Positions 43,329 to 52,553 of a stretch of 64,000 nucleotides of DNA are shown here, piece after piece (position 1 is the first letter of the stretch; every line of letters begins with the position of its first letter). Source of the stretch: Hominisplanchenecus murintestinalis. GTDB lineage: Bacteria > Bacillota > Clostridia > Lachnospirales > Lachnospiraceae. The stretch lies in NCBI GenBank assembly GCA_004793585.1, contig SRZB01000002.1:62001-126000 (forward strand), given 5' to 3'. The notes beneath the pieces are model-generated. The model had not been told where the DNA came from. It saw nothing but the letters and a program-made list of their open reading frames with translations, and ran no database searches. Both the position numbers and the translations under genes were made by a program.

Positions 43329-43335
43329 TAGTATG
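43329..43335 (-). promoter_or_regulatory. Possible sigma-G -10 element of the SASP gene
   Basis: On the - strand CATACTA (43335-43329) fits the forespore sigma-G -10 consensus CATNNTA, ~85 bases before the start. The matching -35 is poor. Next to it lies a direct repeat of TTGCAATT spaced by 5 bases. Confidence 0.45.
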
Positions 43336-43432
43336 CGGTAAATTCAAATTTTTAAACTGGCAATTCCTGCACGTTTTTGCAGAAAAATGAAAAAAAAGAG
43401 AAAAAGCCTATTCCTTTCTATAGAAATCATGA

Positions 43433-43438
43433 TATAAT
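43433..43438 (+). promoter_or_regulatory. -10 element before mgsA
   Basis: TATAAT at 43433-43438 with a weak TTCCTT -35 (43411-43416, 16-base spacer). A TGGAAG-TAAT-CTTCCA hairpin follows in the leader. Confidence 0.45.
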
Positions 43439-43535
43439 CCTCTTGGTTAGAGAAAACAATAATAGGTAAGAAGTGTGGAAGTAATCTTCCAACTCTGCCG
43501 ATATGACGCTGTATACGCGTCAGAAAGAGGAAAGA

Positions 43536-43931
43536 ATGAACGTAGGCTTAATCGCACACAACGAAAAGAAAAATCTCATGGAAGATTTTTGCGTAGCGTA
43601 TAAGAAGATTCTTGAAAAGCATCAGCTATACGCAACTGGGACAACAGCGAGACATATCGACGAGGCCGCGAATCTAAAAGTACACAGATTCCTTCCGGGA
43701 GCCTTAGGCGGTGATAAGCAGCTGATGGAAATGATTTGCCGTAACAGTCTGGATATGGTTTTGTTTTTTTACAATCCTGTGACTGGCGGAAAAGAACCCG
43801 GCATTGATGAAATTTCAAAATGCTGTGACCGTTACAATATACCGATTGCAACCAATATCGCTACTGCCGAATCGCTGATTCTTGGGCTGGCAAACGGCGA
43901 CTTGGAATGGAGGGAGCAGATATGTCCATAA
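43536..43931 (+). CDS. mgsA: Methylglyoxal synthase
   Basis: The 131-residue enzyme converts dihydroxyacetone phosphate to methylglyoxal and phosphate, a bypass that relieves phosphate-sugar stress when phosphate is low. The catalytic motif GALGGDKQ matches the family's GPxGGDxQ, and the N-terminal LIAHNEKK and ATGTT phosphate-binding residues are present. The frame is open from 43503, but AAGAGGAAAG favours the ATG at 43536. It overlaps the phosphate-transporter gene by 10 bases; the pairing with a phosphate transporter makes metabolic sense. Confidence 0.95.
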   Translation: MNVGLIAHNEKKNLMEDFCVAYKKILEKHQLYATGTTARHIDEAANLKVHRFLPGALGGDKQLMEMICRNSLDMVLFFYNPVTGGKEPGIDEISKCCDRYNIPIATNIATAESLILGLANGDLEWREQICP

Positions 43932-45595
43932 ATGATGTAGAGAATCTATTTCTGTTTGCGGGGGGACTGGGAATGTTCCTTTATGGCATGCACAGCATGT
44001 CCGACGGCATACAAAAGTCAACCGGGCAGAAGATGCAGGAACTTTTAGGTATTCTGACAAATAACCGTTTCATGGCAGTTATTGTCGGCATGCTGGTTAC
44101 GGCAATCATACAAAGCAGCGGTGCAACCACGGTCATGGTGGTCGGTTTTGTAAATGCCGGAATTATGAGTCTCGGACAAGCTGTTGGCGTTATCATGGGT
44201 GCAAATATCGGTACATGTATCACATCATGGATTGTATCCTTAGGGCAGCTGGGCGATACTTTTAAGGCAATCTCCCCGTCATTGTATGCACCGCTCCTGG
44301 TAGGGTTCGGAGCGTTCTGCATCATGTTTTCGAAAAAGCAGAAAAAGCAGATTATTGGTGAAATCGTTATCGGTCTGGGCCTCTTATTCATAGGTCTTGA
44401 TTTTATGAAAGGTGCAGCCGCAGATTATATGGAACTTCCTATTTTTTCCCAGGCATTCCAGTTATTTGGCAGTAATCCGTTCCTGGGAATTGCGATTGGT
44501 ATTATCGTAACAGCTATTATGCAGAGTTCCTCTGCATCCGTTGGCGTTCTGCAGACTTTAGCAGCTACGGGCGGGGTAGTGACTACCAGTGCCGCCGTTT
44601 ATATCAGCCTTGGTTCCAACATTGGTTCTTGTGTAACGGCTTTGCTTTCCAGTATTGGCGCGTCGCGAAACGCTAAGCGTGCAGCCGCCATTCACCTCAC
44701 CTATAATGTCATCGGTGTTGTAGTATTTGGAACATTTTTATACTCCTTCTTCCGGTTTATGCCCCAATATGGGCAGGCAGGAATTAACAGCGTAGGGATT
44801 TCCATGTTCCATACAGGTTTCAGCATTGCCCGTATGATTCTTATGTTCCCGTTTGCAGATAAGCTGGTTTCCCTTTCCGGCCTGCTTGTAAAAGAACACA
44901 GCAGTTCTGCAGAGGGCACGGACAGCGAAGAAAGCCTGACGCTGCGCCATCTGGATAAACGTATTCTGGAGACTCCGTCCTTTGCCGTAGAAAATGCGAT
45001 TCTTGAAGTAGTACATATGGGTAAAATTGCCTTTGAAAATTTGCGCAATGTATCAGAAGCGGTACTCAATTATGATAAAGAAAAGGTTGAAAGCGTATAT
45101 AAGACAGAAAAGACCATTAACACGATGGAAAAACTGATTACCGAATACCTGGTGCAGATAAGCAACCTCTCGCTCAATGAAGAACAGCATAATATTATCA
45201 ATAACCTCTTTTATTCTGTGAGTGATATTGAAAGAGTAGGAGACCATACTGAGAATATTGCTGAACTGCTTGACACAAAAGACGGAAAGATGATTCAGTT
45301 CACTGAAGAAGCCACCGGCGAAATGTCAGAAATCATGGGGCTGGTAATCAATGCTTTTGATTTCGCCATTAAGGCAAGGGAAGAAAAAAATATTCATGCA
45401 GCAGCCAAGGTTGGAAAATATGAAGATATGGTAGACAGTATGGAAGAAGAGCTTCGTGAAAAACATATTGAGCGCCTTTCCAAACAGCTCTGCAAACCTG
45501 AAAACGGCGTTGTATTCCTTGATATCATCAGCAATCTGGAAAGGATTTCCGATCATGCATACAATCTGGCCGGCTATGTAATATCAGAACATTGA
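43922..45595 (+). CDS. Na/Pi-cotransporter family protein with PhoU domain
   Basis: A 557-residue membrane protein with two repeated SLC34-type halves, each with the QSS signature (IIQSSGATTVMVVGFV and IMQSSSASVGVLQTLA), about eight transmembrane segments, and a C-terminal ~200-residue PhoU-like helical domain. It moves phosphate with sodium, or exports it, under PhoU control. GGAGGG lies before the ATG at 43922, inside mgsA, so translation is coupled. The upstream ATG at 43907 is less likely. Confidence 0.92.
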   Translation: MSINDVENLFLFAGGLGMFLYGMHSMSDGIQKSTGQKMQELLGILTNNRFMAVIVGMLVTAIIQSSGATTVMVVGFVNAGIMSLGQAVGVIMGANIGTCITSWIVSLGQLGDTFKAISPSLYAPLLVGFGAFCIMFSKKQKKQIIGEIVIGLGLLFIGLDFMKGAAADYMELPIFSQAFQLFGSNPFLGIAIGIIVTAIMQSSSASVGVLQTLAATGGVVTTSAAVYISLGSNIGSCVTALLSSIGASRNAKRAAAIHLTYNVIGVVVFGTFLYSFFRFMPQYGQAGINSVGISMFHTGFSIARMILMFPFADKLVSLSGLLVKEHSSSAEGTDSEESLTLRHLDKRILETPSFAVENAILEVVHMGKIAFENLRNVSEAVLNYDKEKVESVYKTEKTINTMEKLITEYLVQISNLSLNEEQHNIINNLFYSVSDIERVGDHTENIAELLDTKDGKMIQFTEEATGEMSEIMGLVINAFDFAIKAREEKNIHAAAKVGKYEDMVDSMEEELREKHIERLSKQLCKPENGVVFLDIISNLERISDHAYNLAGYVISEH

Positions 45596-45620
45596 CAAAC
45601 ATCTGCAGAACATCTATAAT
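45592..45620 (+). promoter_or_regulatory. Full-consensus promoter before rsmD
   Basis: TTGACA (45592-45597), 17-base spacer, TATAAT (45615-45620). The TGA of the upstream transporter gene is part of the -35 hexamer. Confidence 0.85.
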
Positions 45621-45636
45621 AACTATAAAATTTCAG

Positions 45637-45680
45637 GAAACTGTTGACCGTCTTTTGCGGTATCCGACAGTTTTCTTATT
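45637..45680 (+). terminator. Terminator or attenuator between promoter and rsmD
   Basis: GAAACTGT (45637-45644) pairs with ACAGTTTT (45667-45674), with an inner ACCG/CGGT stem, then TTTTCTTATTT. It starts about ten bases after the expected transcription start of the consensus promoter, so it could attenuate rsmD-coaD. Confidence 0.6.
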
Positions 45681-45710
45681 TAAAAATTGACAAGAACAGG
45701 ACATTTTTAT

Positions 45711-46280
45711 ATGAGAGTGATTGCCGGAACAGCCAAACGGCTGCCTTTAAAAACTGTTCCAGGTGACGGGACAAGGCCCACCACGGACCGTATCAAAGAA
45801 ACATTATTCAATATGATTCAGCACGAGTTATATGAAACCCGTTTTTTGGATTTATTTGCCGGAAGCGGTGGGATTGGGATTGAAGCGCTCAGCCGCGGTG
45901 CATCGAAAGCCGTGTTTGTGGAAAATAACAGGAAAGCCGCAAAATGTATCAGTGAAAACCTGGATTTTACCAGGCTGGCAGAAAGGGCAGATATTCTGCA
46001 AATGGACGTATTGGCGGCGCTGCATATACTTTCCGGCGCACCCCCCTTTGATTTTGTATTTATAGACCCCCCTTACCGCGAAGGCTGGGAAGAGCGGGTA
46101 CTTACAGCCCTGTCTGCTTCCGGGCTGCTTGCAGAGAGTTCTATAGTTATTGTAGAGGCAGCAAAAGACACTTCTTTTGATTTTCTGGAAAACACCGGAT
46201 TTATCCTGCGGCAGCGCAAGGAATACAAAACAAATGCCCACTTATTTTTACAGCCAGCCGCGAGAGGGGGAAACAAATGA
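45711..46280 (+). CDS. rsmD: 16S rRNA (guanine-966 N2)-methyltransferase
   Basis: The 189-residue methyltransferase modifies G966 in the small subunit RNA. SAM-binding [18 protein letters not shown] and the catalytic DPPY (in [11 protein letters not shown]) are present. The frame opens at TTG 45687, but the family start is [13 protein letters not shown] at 45711; no good ribosome-binding site is seen, which is odd. It overlaps coaD by 4 bases; rsmD-coaD-ylbJ is a classic Firmicutes order. Confidence 0.94.
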   Translation: MRVIAGTAKRLPLKTVPGDGTRPTTDRIKETLFNMIQHELYETRFLDLFAGSGGIGIEALSRGASKAVFVENNRKAAKCISENLDFTRLAERADILQMDVLAALHILSGAPPFDFVFIDPPYREGWEERVLTALSASGLLAESSIVIVEAAKDTSFDFLENTGFILRQRKEYKTNAHLFLQPAARGGNK

Positions 46281-46771
46281 TGAGGAGGGCAGTTTATCCC
46301 GGAAGCTTTGACCCGGTAACTTTCGGACACCTGGACGTGATACGGCGTTCCTCCGCTCTGGTAGATGAGCTGATTGTCGGAGTTTTGAACAATAATACGA
46401 AAACACCGTTGTTTTCTGTAGAAGAACGTGTTAAGATACTATTGGAAGTCACGAAAGATATCAGAAATGTGCGAGTAGAATCTTTTTCCGGCTTATCTGT
46501 AGATTTTGTTAAAAATTGTAATGCAGGTTTTCTTGTCCGGGGGCTCCGGGCAATCACGGATTTTGAATATGAGCTACAGATGGCACAGACAAACCGAATT
46601 ATGAATCCTGAAATCGATACAATTTTCCTGACAACCAGTCTGGAGTATGCATATCTCAGCTCCAGCACAGTAAAAGAGGTAGCGGCTTATGGCGGGGATA
46701 TTTCAAAATTTGTTCCCCAGGTTGTCGTAGAACACATGCGTAAAAAGTATGGGAAACATATAACTAAGTAA
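46277..46771 (+). CDS. coaD: Pantetheine-phosphate adenylyltransferase
   Basis: The 164-residue CoaD makes dephospho-CoA from 4'-phosphopantetheine and ATP, the penultimate CoA step. The nucleotidyltransferase motif [10 protein letters not shown] and the C-terminal LSSSTVKEV (ISSxxVR-type) motif are present. The start ATG overlaps the rsmD stop; the codon at 46280 is an alternative. Confidence 0.96.
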   Translation: MMRRAVYPGSFDPVTFGHLDVIRRSSALVDELIVGVLNNNTKTPLFSVEERVKILLEVTKDIRNVRVESFSGLSVDFVKNCNAGFLVRGLRAITDFEYELQMAQTNRIMNPEIDTIFLTTSLEYAYLSSSTVKEVAAYGGDISKFVPQVVVEHMRKKYGKHITK

Positions 46772-46783
46772 GGAGAGATTAGA

Positions 46784-47389
46784 ATGAGCAGCAGAATTGA
46801 ACAAATTATCGAAGACATTGAGGAATATGTAGACAGTTGCAAATTCCAGCCTTTGTCCTCTACGAAAATCGTTGTAAACAAAGAAGAACTGGAGGAGCTG
46901 TTGCGGGAGCTCCGTATGAAAACACCAGACGAAATTAAACGTTATCAGAAAATTATCAGCAATAAAGACGCCATCCTGGCTGATGCGCAGACGAAAGCAG
47001 CTTCCCTCATTGCCGATGCACAGGCACAGCAGAAGCAGCTTGTGGAAGAGAGTGAAGTTATGCAGCAAGCTTACCTGCAGTCAAATGAACTTCTGGAAAA
47101 GACAAACGCACAGGCACAGGAAATTCTGGACAATGCTACGAATGACGCAAACAGCATCCGTATGGGCGCATTACAGTACACAGATGAGATGCTGGAAAAC
47201 CTTGAGAAAATTATGAGCCACACGATTGAGACGGCCGGCTCCAGATACAATAATTTTATCAATTCGCTGCAGTCCTGCTATGATATTGTAAATAAAAACC
47301 GCCGTGAACTGTCACCTCAGGCAGCCCCGGCAAGCTACAGTACAGGTTCCGCCGGAACGGAAGATTTCCAGGACGATTCTTTAGCTTAA
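46784..47389 (+). CDS. Coiled-coil protein, conserved in Lachnospiraceae (function unknown)
   Basis: The 201-residue soluble protein is mostly a long coiled coil with alanine/glutamine-rich heptads (residues ~50-160), similar in composition to ATP synthase b-subunit or DivIVA-type proteins. The N-terminus (SSRIEQIIEDIEEYVDSCKFQPLS) is the most distinctive part. The tail is low complexity. TAAGGAG precedes the ATG; the position after coaD is typical for the family. Its 3' end overlaps the convergent ylbJ by 9 bases. Function not assigned. Confidence 0.8.
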   Translation: MSSRIEQIIEDIEEYVDSCKFQPLSSTKIVVNKEELEELLRELRMKTPDEIKRYQKIISNKDAILADAQTKAASLIADAQAQQKQLVEESEVMQQAYLQSNELLEKTNAQAQEILDNATNDANSIRMGALQYTDEMLENLEKIMSHTIETAGSRYNNFINSLQSCYDIVNKNRRELSPQAAPASYSTGSAGTEDFQDDSLA

Positions 47390-48313
47390 AAAGCAAAGAG
47401 ACAAAAGCAAAGCTATCAGGCTGGTAATAAGTTTTGAACGCACATATTTCCCAATGGAAAAATGTGCGTTTTTTGCTGCACTGTCCGTCTGGGCAAGTGC
47501 AGACAGACCTCCGTAAGAAACCATAACCATCAAAAACAAAAAATTTAACGGAAAAGAAAAGCCCTCCATAATAGCCGGAATACCATTTGTAATCTCTGAC
47601 AAGGCAGTCAGCAGAGCCTTCCCCTGAGCAGGAACCGGAAGCGTCTGAATGATACCTGCCAGAATAGCAAATAGCATCACATAACACCCAAGTTTTACAA
47701 TGGTAGTTACACCATCCAGGATACAACTGTCTACCATGCCGAAGCAGAGGGGCTCTTTGGGCGCACTGGAAAGACTGCATACCTTTGTATCTGACGAAAT
47801 CTTTTGGCTGGCACGACGGTATGCCGGATTTGTCAGTATCCCGTAAAGCAGCGGAGCCCCATAGAGAATGACAAGTGAAGGAACAAGAAGTTCCGGAGCG
47901 TTCATCTGTTCCATCACCAGAAAATTCATAACAAAAGAAGGGCTAATATTATTACAAAATCCCAACAGATATTGTGCTTCTTCCTGTGTGATTTGGCCCC
48001 GTAAGCGTAAATCTGCAAGCGTCTTGGCGCCCATAGGACAACCACATAGAAATCCCATCAGAAGGGCATAAGTTCCTCCGGGACTCAGCCGCAGTATGCC
48101 GTGAAAAATTGGAGACAACACCGATACCAGCGGACGTACCAGATCGGCACGTATTAATATATTTGAAAAAATCATAAATGGAAGAAGAGTAGGCAAAAGC
48201 GTATCAAACCACAGATGCAGCCCCCGCCGGGACGCCGCAAGCGCCTGGGCGGGGCACAGGAATAAAAATAAAAGGATTGCTGCAGCTGATATTTCATATC
48301 CGATTTTCTTCAT
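47381..48313 (-). CDS. ylbJ: Sporulation integral membrane protein YlbJ
   Basis: A 310-residue nucleoside-recognition (Gate) family membrane protein with about eight transmembrane segments. LPTLLPFMIFSNIL, GFLCGCPMGAKTLADL and LLGFCNNISPSFVMNF are YlbJ signatures. In Bacillus YlbJ is needed for spore cortex formation. The frame extends to 48364, but AGGAGGGG on the - strand selects the ATG at 48313. It converges on the coiled-coil gene. Confidence 0.93.
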   Translation of the reverse strand: MKKIGYEISAAAILLFLFLCPAQALAASRRGLHLWFDTLLPTLLPFMIFSNILIRADLVRPLVSVLSPIFHGILRLSPGGTYALLMGFLCGCPMGAKTLADLRLRGQITQEEAQYLLGFCNNISPSFVMNFLVMEQMNAPELLVPSLVILYGAPLLYGILTNPAYRRASQKISSDTKVCSLSSAPKEPLCFGMVDSCILDGVTTIVKLGCYVMLFAILAGIIQTLPVPAQGKALLTALSEITNGIPAIMEGFSFPLNFLFLMVMVSYGGLSALAQTDSAAKNAHFSIGKYVRSKLITSLIALLLSLCFLS

Positions 48314-48448
48314 GGAACCCCTCCTCTGCGCTCTGCGTGTTACAGTATATGTAAAGATTTTCAATCAAGAACAGGAAAACAACGGTACTATTATCGGAAA
48401 GCAACGCATATACTGTTACCGTTCAGCTTTTATTAAAGGGGATATTGC

Positions 48449-49306
48449 ATGAACCCTCGAATCCTGAAACAAATTCTGCAAATGCTTATCTGCCTGATTT
48501 TAATGGTAGGCTTATGTACCGATTTATTACATACCTGCACAACCTTTGGACGCGTTATGAACCTGAAACCAGACACCGCTCCCACTGCACATTTCCGCAG
48601 ACAGCATCTCTCCACGGAGGCTCTGGAAAAACTGGCGGAAACCGCCGTTGAAACGAATCTGTCAAAAGGTACCGTCCTTTCGGTATGGATGCCCATGAAA
48701 AAGTTTAAACTGACAGACGGAACATCACTGACAGCCGAAAATTGTAAAAAATGGGGCGCATACTTTTTAAAACATCGGAGAGAGGAATTTGAGGAACTGC
48801 AAAAGCTGTATGCAGCAGTTTGGGATGATCTTGTTTACTTCCCTGCGGGAAAAGAAATCACCTATGAAGATTCCTGGATGTTCGAGCGCAGCTATGGAGG
48901 AAAACGCAGGCATGAGGGCTGCGATTTGATGCCGCCTGAAAATGAAAGCGGTGTTTATCCTATATTCAGCATGACGGATGGAATTGTGGAAAATATCGGC
49001 TGGCTTGACAAAGGAGGCTGGCGCATCGGAATCCGCAGCCCTCACGGAGGATATTTTTACTATGCCCATCTGTCAGACTATGCGTCCGGTTTCCAGGTGG
49101 GACAGAAAATACACGCAGGGGATATCATCGGCTATATGGGCGATACCGGATATGGTCCGGAAGGAACCCGTGGAAAATTTGACGTCCATCTCCATCTGGG
49201 AATCTACGTCCGGACAGAAAAGCATCCCGAAATCAGTGTCAATCCTTACTGGATACTTAGAAGCCTGGAAAGCAGGCGGCTGACATACCACCTTTCAGAA
49301 CCTTGA
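48449..49306 (+). CDS. M23 family metallopeptidase (membrane-anchored or secreted)
   Basis: A 285-residue LytM/M23-type endopeptidase. A hydrophobic N-terminal segment (residues 8-24) acts as anchor or signal. Zinc ligands are visible: HEGCD (H/D near 154-158) and HLH near 247. It would cut peptide bridges in peptidoglycan; the C-terminal domain ends with a basic stretch. AAAGGGG precedes the ATG. Divergent from ylbJ, which may suggest a sporulation link, though this is only position-based. Confidence 0.9.
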   Translation: MNPRILKQILQMLICLILMVGLCTDLLHTCTTFGRVMNLKPDTAPTAHFRRQHLSTEALEKLAETAVETNLSKGTVLSVWMPMKKFKLTDGTSLTAENCKKWGAYFLKHRREEFEELQKLYAAVWDDLVYFPAGKEITYEDSWMFERSYGGKRRHEGCDLMPPENESGVYPIFSMTDGIVENIGWLDKGGWRIGIRSPHGGYFYYAHLSDYASGFQVGQKIHAGDIIGYMGDTGYGPEGTRGKFDVHLHLGIYVRTEKHPEISVNPYWILRSLESRRLTYHLSEP

Positions 49307-49375
49307 GCGCGTAACTTGCTGACCGACAAACCGCAATTTGACTGCCCCTGAAAAGACCGAAACGAAATGGAACCT

Positions 49376-49520
49376 GGTAACAGTTCAGCCCAGGACTTTG
49401 CACCTGCTGCAAAGTCCGTGAGAATGCGTAAATTCAGCCAGAGAATCCAGCCCTTTGCGATCAGCAAACTTTAAATGGGCTGGATTCCGTAACAGTGAAG
49501 CCGAAGGCTGAACTGTTACG
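49376..49520. repeat. 145-bp structured repeat element, copy 2 (inverted)
   Basis: The reverse complement matches 19373-19517 at all but about ten positions, including the terminal inverted repeat GTAACAGTTCAGCC/GGCTGAACTGTTAC and the GAATCCAGCCC and GACTTTGCA stems. It lies between the M23 peptidase and the alarmone synthetase gene. The pairwise changes mostly keep base pairing, which suggests that the folded form matters. Confidence 0.9.
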
Positions 49521-49547
49521 GAATCTGCGAAAAACCGCACACCTTTC

Positions 49548-49577
49548 TTGAAAAAGGGTGTCCGGTTATGTTATACT
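49548..49577 (+). promoter_or_regulatory. Promoter of the alarmone synthetase gene
   Basis: TTGAAA (49548-49553), 18-base spacer, TATACT (49572-49577), directly after the repeat copy 2. Confidence 0.55.
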
Positions 49578-49611
49578 AAATTTTAAACGAAATAAGGAGA
49601 TGTACGGATCT

Positions 49612-50436
49612 ATGGAAATACAATTATGGAAAGAAATCCTGGACCCCTACGAGCTTGCCGTGAAAGAACTGACGGTTAAATTTAACCATCTGATTCGCGA
49701 GCATCGGTCCAGGGGGCTTTATTCTCCCATCGAACAGGTCAACGGACGGGTGAAAACGATTTCCAGCATTCTGGACAAAGCCCAGAAAAAGAAAATCCGG
49801 ATTGAAGATATTGAAGAGAAGCTGGGTGATATCGCGGGAATCCGCATCATCTGCCAATTTGTAGAGGATATTGAAAAGGTAGTGGAAATCATTCACAACC
49901 GCACAGATATGACCGTGAAAAGCGAGAAAGATTATATTAAAAACACAAAGAAAAGCGGCTATCGGAGCTATCATATTATTATTTATTATGAAGTGCAGAC
50001 TTTGAAAGGAAGCCGGCGTATTCCGGTAGAAATCCAGATACGTACCCTGGCAATGAATTTCTGGTCGACGATTGAGCATTCCTTACAGTACAAATATAAG
50101 GGAAGCATCCCGGAACATATCCGCACAAAGCTGACCAGCGCCTCGGACGCCATTTTGCTGCTGGACAATGAAATGTCTTCTGTGCGCAGCGAGATTATGG
50201 ATGCCCAAAATTCCTTTCAAATTCAGGCGAATCTGGTAAGCGACATCCTGAATAATATCCAAAACCTGTACAACATGGCAAATAAGCGGGAGATTGTACG
50301 GATACAGGATGAGTTTTACCGCGTGTACGGAACAAACGATATTGAACAGTTAAAGCGCTTTCACCGTCAGCTTGACATTATCTCGGAAGGCTACCGCGCG
50401 CAGTCCAATGACAAACGCTATGAGGAGATACAATGA
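49612..50436 (+). CDS. Small alarmone synthetase (RelQ/YjbM-like GTP pyrophosphokinase)
   Basis: The 274-residue protein has a single RelA-type (p)ppGpp synthetase domain: KLGDIAGIRIICQFVEDI, SGYRSYHIIIYYEV and the VEIQIRTLAMNFWSTIEHSLQYK motif. There is no HD hydrolase, TGS or ACT domain, so it is a small alarmone synthetase. The AAGGAG site is 13 bases before ATG 49612 and just before ATG 49600; 49612 is the better start. It overlaps the next gene by 4 bases (ATGA). Confidence 0.92.
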   Translation: MEIQLWKEILDPYELAVKELTVKFNHLIREHRSRGLYSPIEQVNGRVKTISSILDKAQKKKIRIEDIEEKLGDIAGIRIICQFVEDIEKVVEIIHNRTDMTVKSEKDYIKNTKKSGYRSYHIIIYYEVQTLKGSRRIPVEIQIRTLAMNFWSTIEHSLQYKYKGSIPEHIRTKLTSASDAILLLDNEMSSVRSEIMDAQNSFQIQANLVSDILNNIQNLYNMANKREIVRIQDEFYRVYGTNDIEQLKRFHRQLDIISEGYRAQSNDKRYEEIQ

Positions 50437-51815
50437 AATTACCACAATCTTTTACCTCTTCTATGAGGGAACTGCTTGGAACTGAATATGAAGAATATTT
50501 GGCATGTTTTGACGAACCGTCAGCGCGGGGGCTGAGAGTAAACACTTCTAAAATATCCGTAGAAGATTTTTTGAAACTCACTCCGTTTGCCCTGGAACCG
50601 ATTCCCTGGACAAAGAACGGATTTTATTACAGTGAAGATGATGCAGTCACAAAGCATCCCCATTATTATGCGGGGCTTTACTACATACAGGAACCAAGCG
50701 CTATGATTCCTGCATCCAGGCTGCCAGTGGAGCCGGGGGATTGGGTGCTTGATTTATGTGCCGCGCCGGGCGGAAAGGCTACGGAACTGGCAGTCAGACT
50801 CGGAGAAAACGGGCTTTTAGCTGCAAACGACATCAGTAATTCCAGAGCCAAAGGACTTTTGAAAAATCTGGAGCTTTTTGGCTGTGGAAATATGCTGGTG
50901 CTCAGCGAATCCCCGGAGAAATTGCTGGAATATTTTGAAGAGTGTTTCGATAAAATCCTGATTGACGCCCCCTGTTCCGGGGAGGGGATGTTCCGCCGGG
51001 AGCCGTCCATGATAAAAAGCTGGGAAAACCGGGGACCGGAATATTATGCCGGAATCCAAAGGGAAATCCTTCGCTGTGCAGTAAAGCTTCTGCGCCCCGG
51101 AGGAAAACTGCTGTACTCTACCTGCACATTTTCTGAGATAGAAAATGAACAGACGATTCTCCGCCTCTTAGACGGCAGCCCGGATATGATGCTGATTCCC
51201 ATGAAAGGGTATGAAAGCTTTTCAAAAAGCCGTCTTCCCCACTGTATCCGGGTATACCCGCACAAAGTACGGGGAGAAGGACATTTCGCCGCACTTTTGC
51301 AAAAAGAAGGAACTACCTGCGGCTGCCAGACCAAAGAAACAACACCGAAAAATTTGCGGAAATCCGGAATACAGAAAACGGAAACACAAAAGTTCCCGGC
51401 AGATTTTCTGGAATTTCTTGCACAGATTCCGCGCCTTAAAAATCGCCTGGGACAGATGAAAATCCGCAGGAACCGAATTTATCTCATGCCGGAGCATCTG
51501 CCTGATATGAGCAGCCTGCGCTTTCTGCGGACGGGTCTGCTTATGGGAGAATGTGTCAGAAACCGTTTTGAGCCAAGCCAGGCTCTGGCTATGTGGCTGA
51601 CAAAGGACGATTTTCCCCAGACACTTTCCCTTGCGTCAGACGATGATAGAGCCATACGGTACTTAAAGGGAGAATCCGTGGCGCTGACGGAAGAAGAAGC
51701 ACATCTGAAAAAGGGCTGGGTGCTTGTATGTACGGACGGTTACCCCCTGGGATGGGCAAAAGCGGCTGGCGGGATGCTGAAAAATAAATATTATCCGGGA
51801 TGGAGAGTGCAATAG
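50433..51815 (+). CDS. RsmF/NOP2/Sun-family rRNA cytosine-C5 methyltransferase
   Basis: A 460-residue RNA m5C methyltransferase. SAM site DLCAAPGGKATELA, catalytic DAPCSGEGMFRREP and STCTFSEIENE motifs are intact, and the C-terminal part contains a PUA-like RsmF domain. It likely methylates 16S rRNA. The ATG overlaps the upstream stop. Followed directly by a pseudouridine synthase gene, i.e. an rRNA-modification run. Confidence 0.93.
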   Translation: MKLPQSFTSSMRELLGTEYEEYLACFDEPSARGLRVNTSKISVEDFLKLTPFALEPIPWTKNGFYYSEDDAVTKHPHYYAGLYYIQEPSAMIPASRLPVEPGDWVLDLCAAPGGKATELAVRLGENGLLAANDISNSRAKGLLKNLELFGCGNMLVLSESPEKLLEYFEECFDKILIDAPCSGEGMFRREPSMIKSWENRGPEYYAGIQREILRCAVKLLRPGGKLLYSTCTFSEIENEQTILRLLDGSPDMMLIPMKGYESFSKSRLPHCIRVYPHKVRGEGHFAALLQKEGTTCGCQTKETTPKNLRKSGIQKTETQKFPADFLEFLAQIPRLKNRLGQMKIRRNRIYLMPEHLPDMSSLRFLRTGLLMGECVRNRFEPSQALAMWLTKDDFPQTLSLASDDDRAIRYLKGESVALTEEEAHLKKGWVLVCTDGYPLGWAKAAGGMLKNKYYPGWRVQ

Positions 51816-52553
51816 ATGGGAACGATGCGGCTGGATAAATTGCTTGCAAATGCAGGCATAGGAACGCGTAGCCAGGTAAAGCAGCTGATTCGGAAAGGCT
51901 GTATATCTGTTAATGGAGAAATTGTAAAAATGCCGGAAGCAAAAGCCGACAGTGAAAAAGATAAAATCCTGGCAAACGGAAAAGATGTATTTTATACAGA
52001 ATATGAATATTACATGTTTCACAAACCTGCGGGGTATGTAACAGCCACCTGGGACAAGCAGGATTCAACAGTTATGGATTTGCTGGAAGTTCCACAGAAA
52101 GAAAAGCTTTTTCCGGTAGGACGGTTGGATAAAGATACGGAAGGGCTGCTGTTAATTACGGATGACGGCGCTTTGGCGCATGAACTGCTTTCCCCGAAAA
52201 AGCATGTAGATAAGACTTATTTTGTGCGTGTGTCCGGCACGCTGCTTTCTGCACATTCAGAAGCGTTCGCATCCGGTATAAATATCGGTGATGAAAAGCC
52301 CACCCTGCCCGCTCGGCTGGACATCCTTTCCACCGGTGAAATTTCAGAAGCAGAAGTTACCATCCGGGAGGGCAGGTTCCATCAGATTAAGCGAATGTTT
52401 GCTGCTCTGGGATTTCAGGTACTCTATCTGAAACGGCTGTCCATGGGCAGCCTGCGGCTGGATGCAGCGCTTGAAAAAGGCAGATACCGGAAACTTACAG
52501 AGGAAGAACTGGCACAATTAAAAGATGGAAAGAACAGAGGTAAGTTATGCTAA
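51816..52553 (+). CDS. 16S rRNA pseudouridine synthase (RsuA/RluB family)
   Basis: The 245-residue enzyme has an N-terminal S4 domain (MRLDKLLANAGIGTRSQVKQLI) and the catalytic GRLDKDTEGLLL motif whose aspartate forms the covalent intermediate. It starts directly at the stop of the upstream gene and overlaps the HAD gene by 7 bases. Target within rRNA cannot be told from sequence; RsuA type (16S U516) is most likely. Confidence 0.92.
   Translation: MGTMRLDKLLANAGIGTRSQVKQLIRKGCISVNGEIVKMPEAKADSEKDKILANGKDVFYTEYEYYMFHKPAGYVTATWDKQDSTVMDLLEVPQKEKLFPVGRLDKDTEGLLLITDDGALAHELLSPKKHVDKTYFVRVSGTLLSAHSEAFASGINIGDEKPTLPARLDILSTGEISEAEVTIREGRFHQIKRMFAALGFQVLYLKRLSMGSLRLDAALEKGRYRKLTEEELAQLKDGKNRGKLC

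Noticed and set aside
45687..45715. Second promoter TTGACA-17-TATGAG overlapping the rsmD start
   Set aside because: The -10 is poor and transcription would begin inside the gene, after the start codon.
48405..48430. Third copy of the 145-bp repeat end (CTGTTACCGTTCAGC)
   Set aside because: Similarity is short and the inverted arm is missing.
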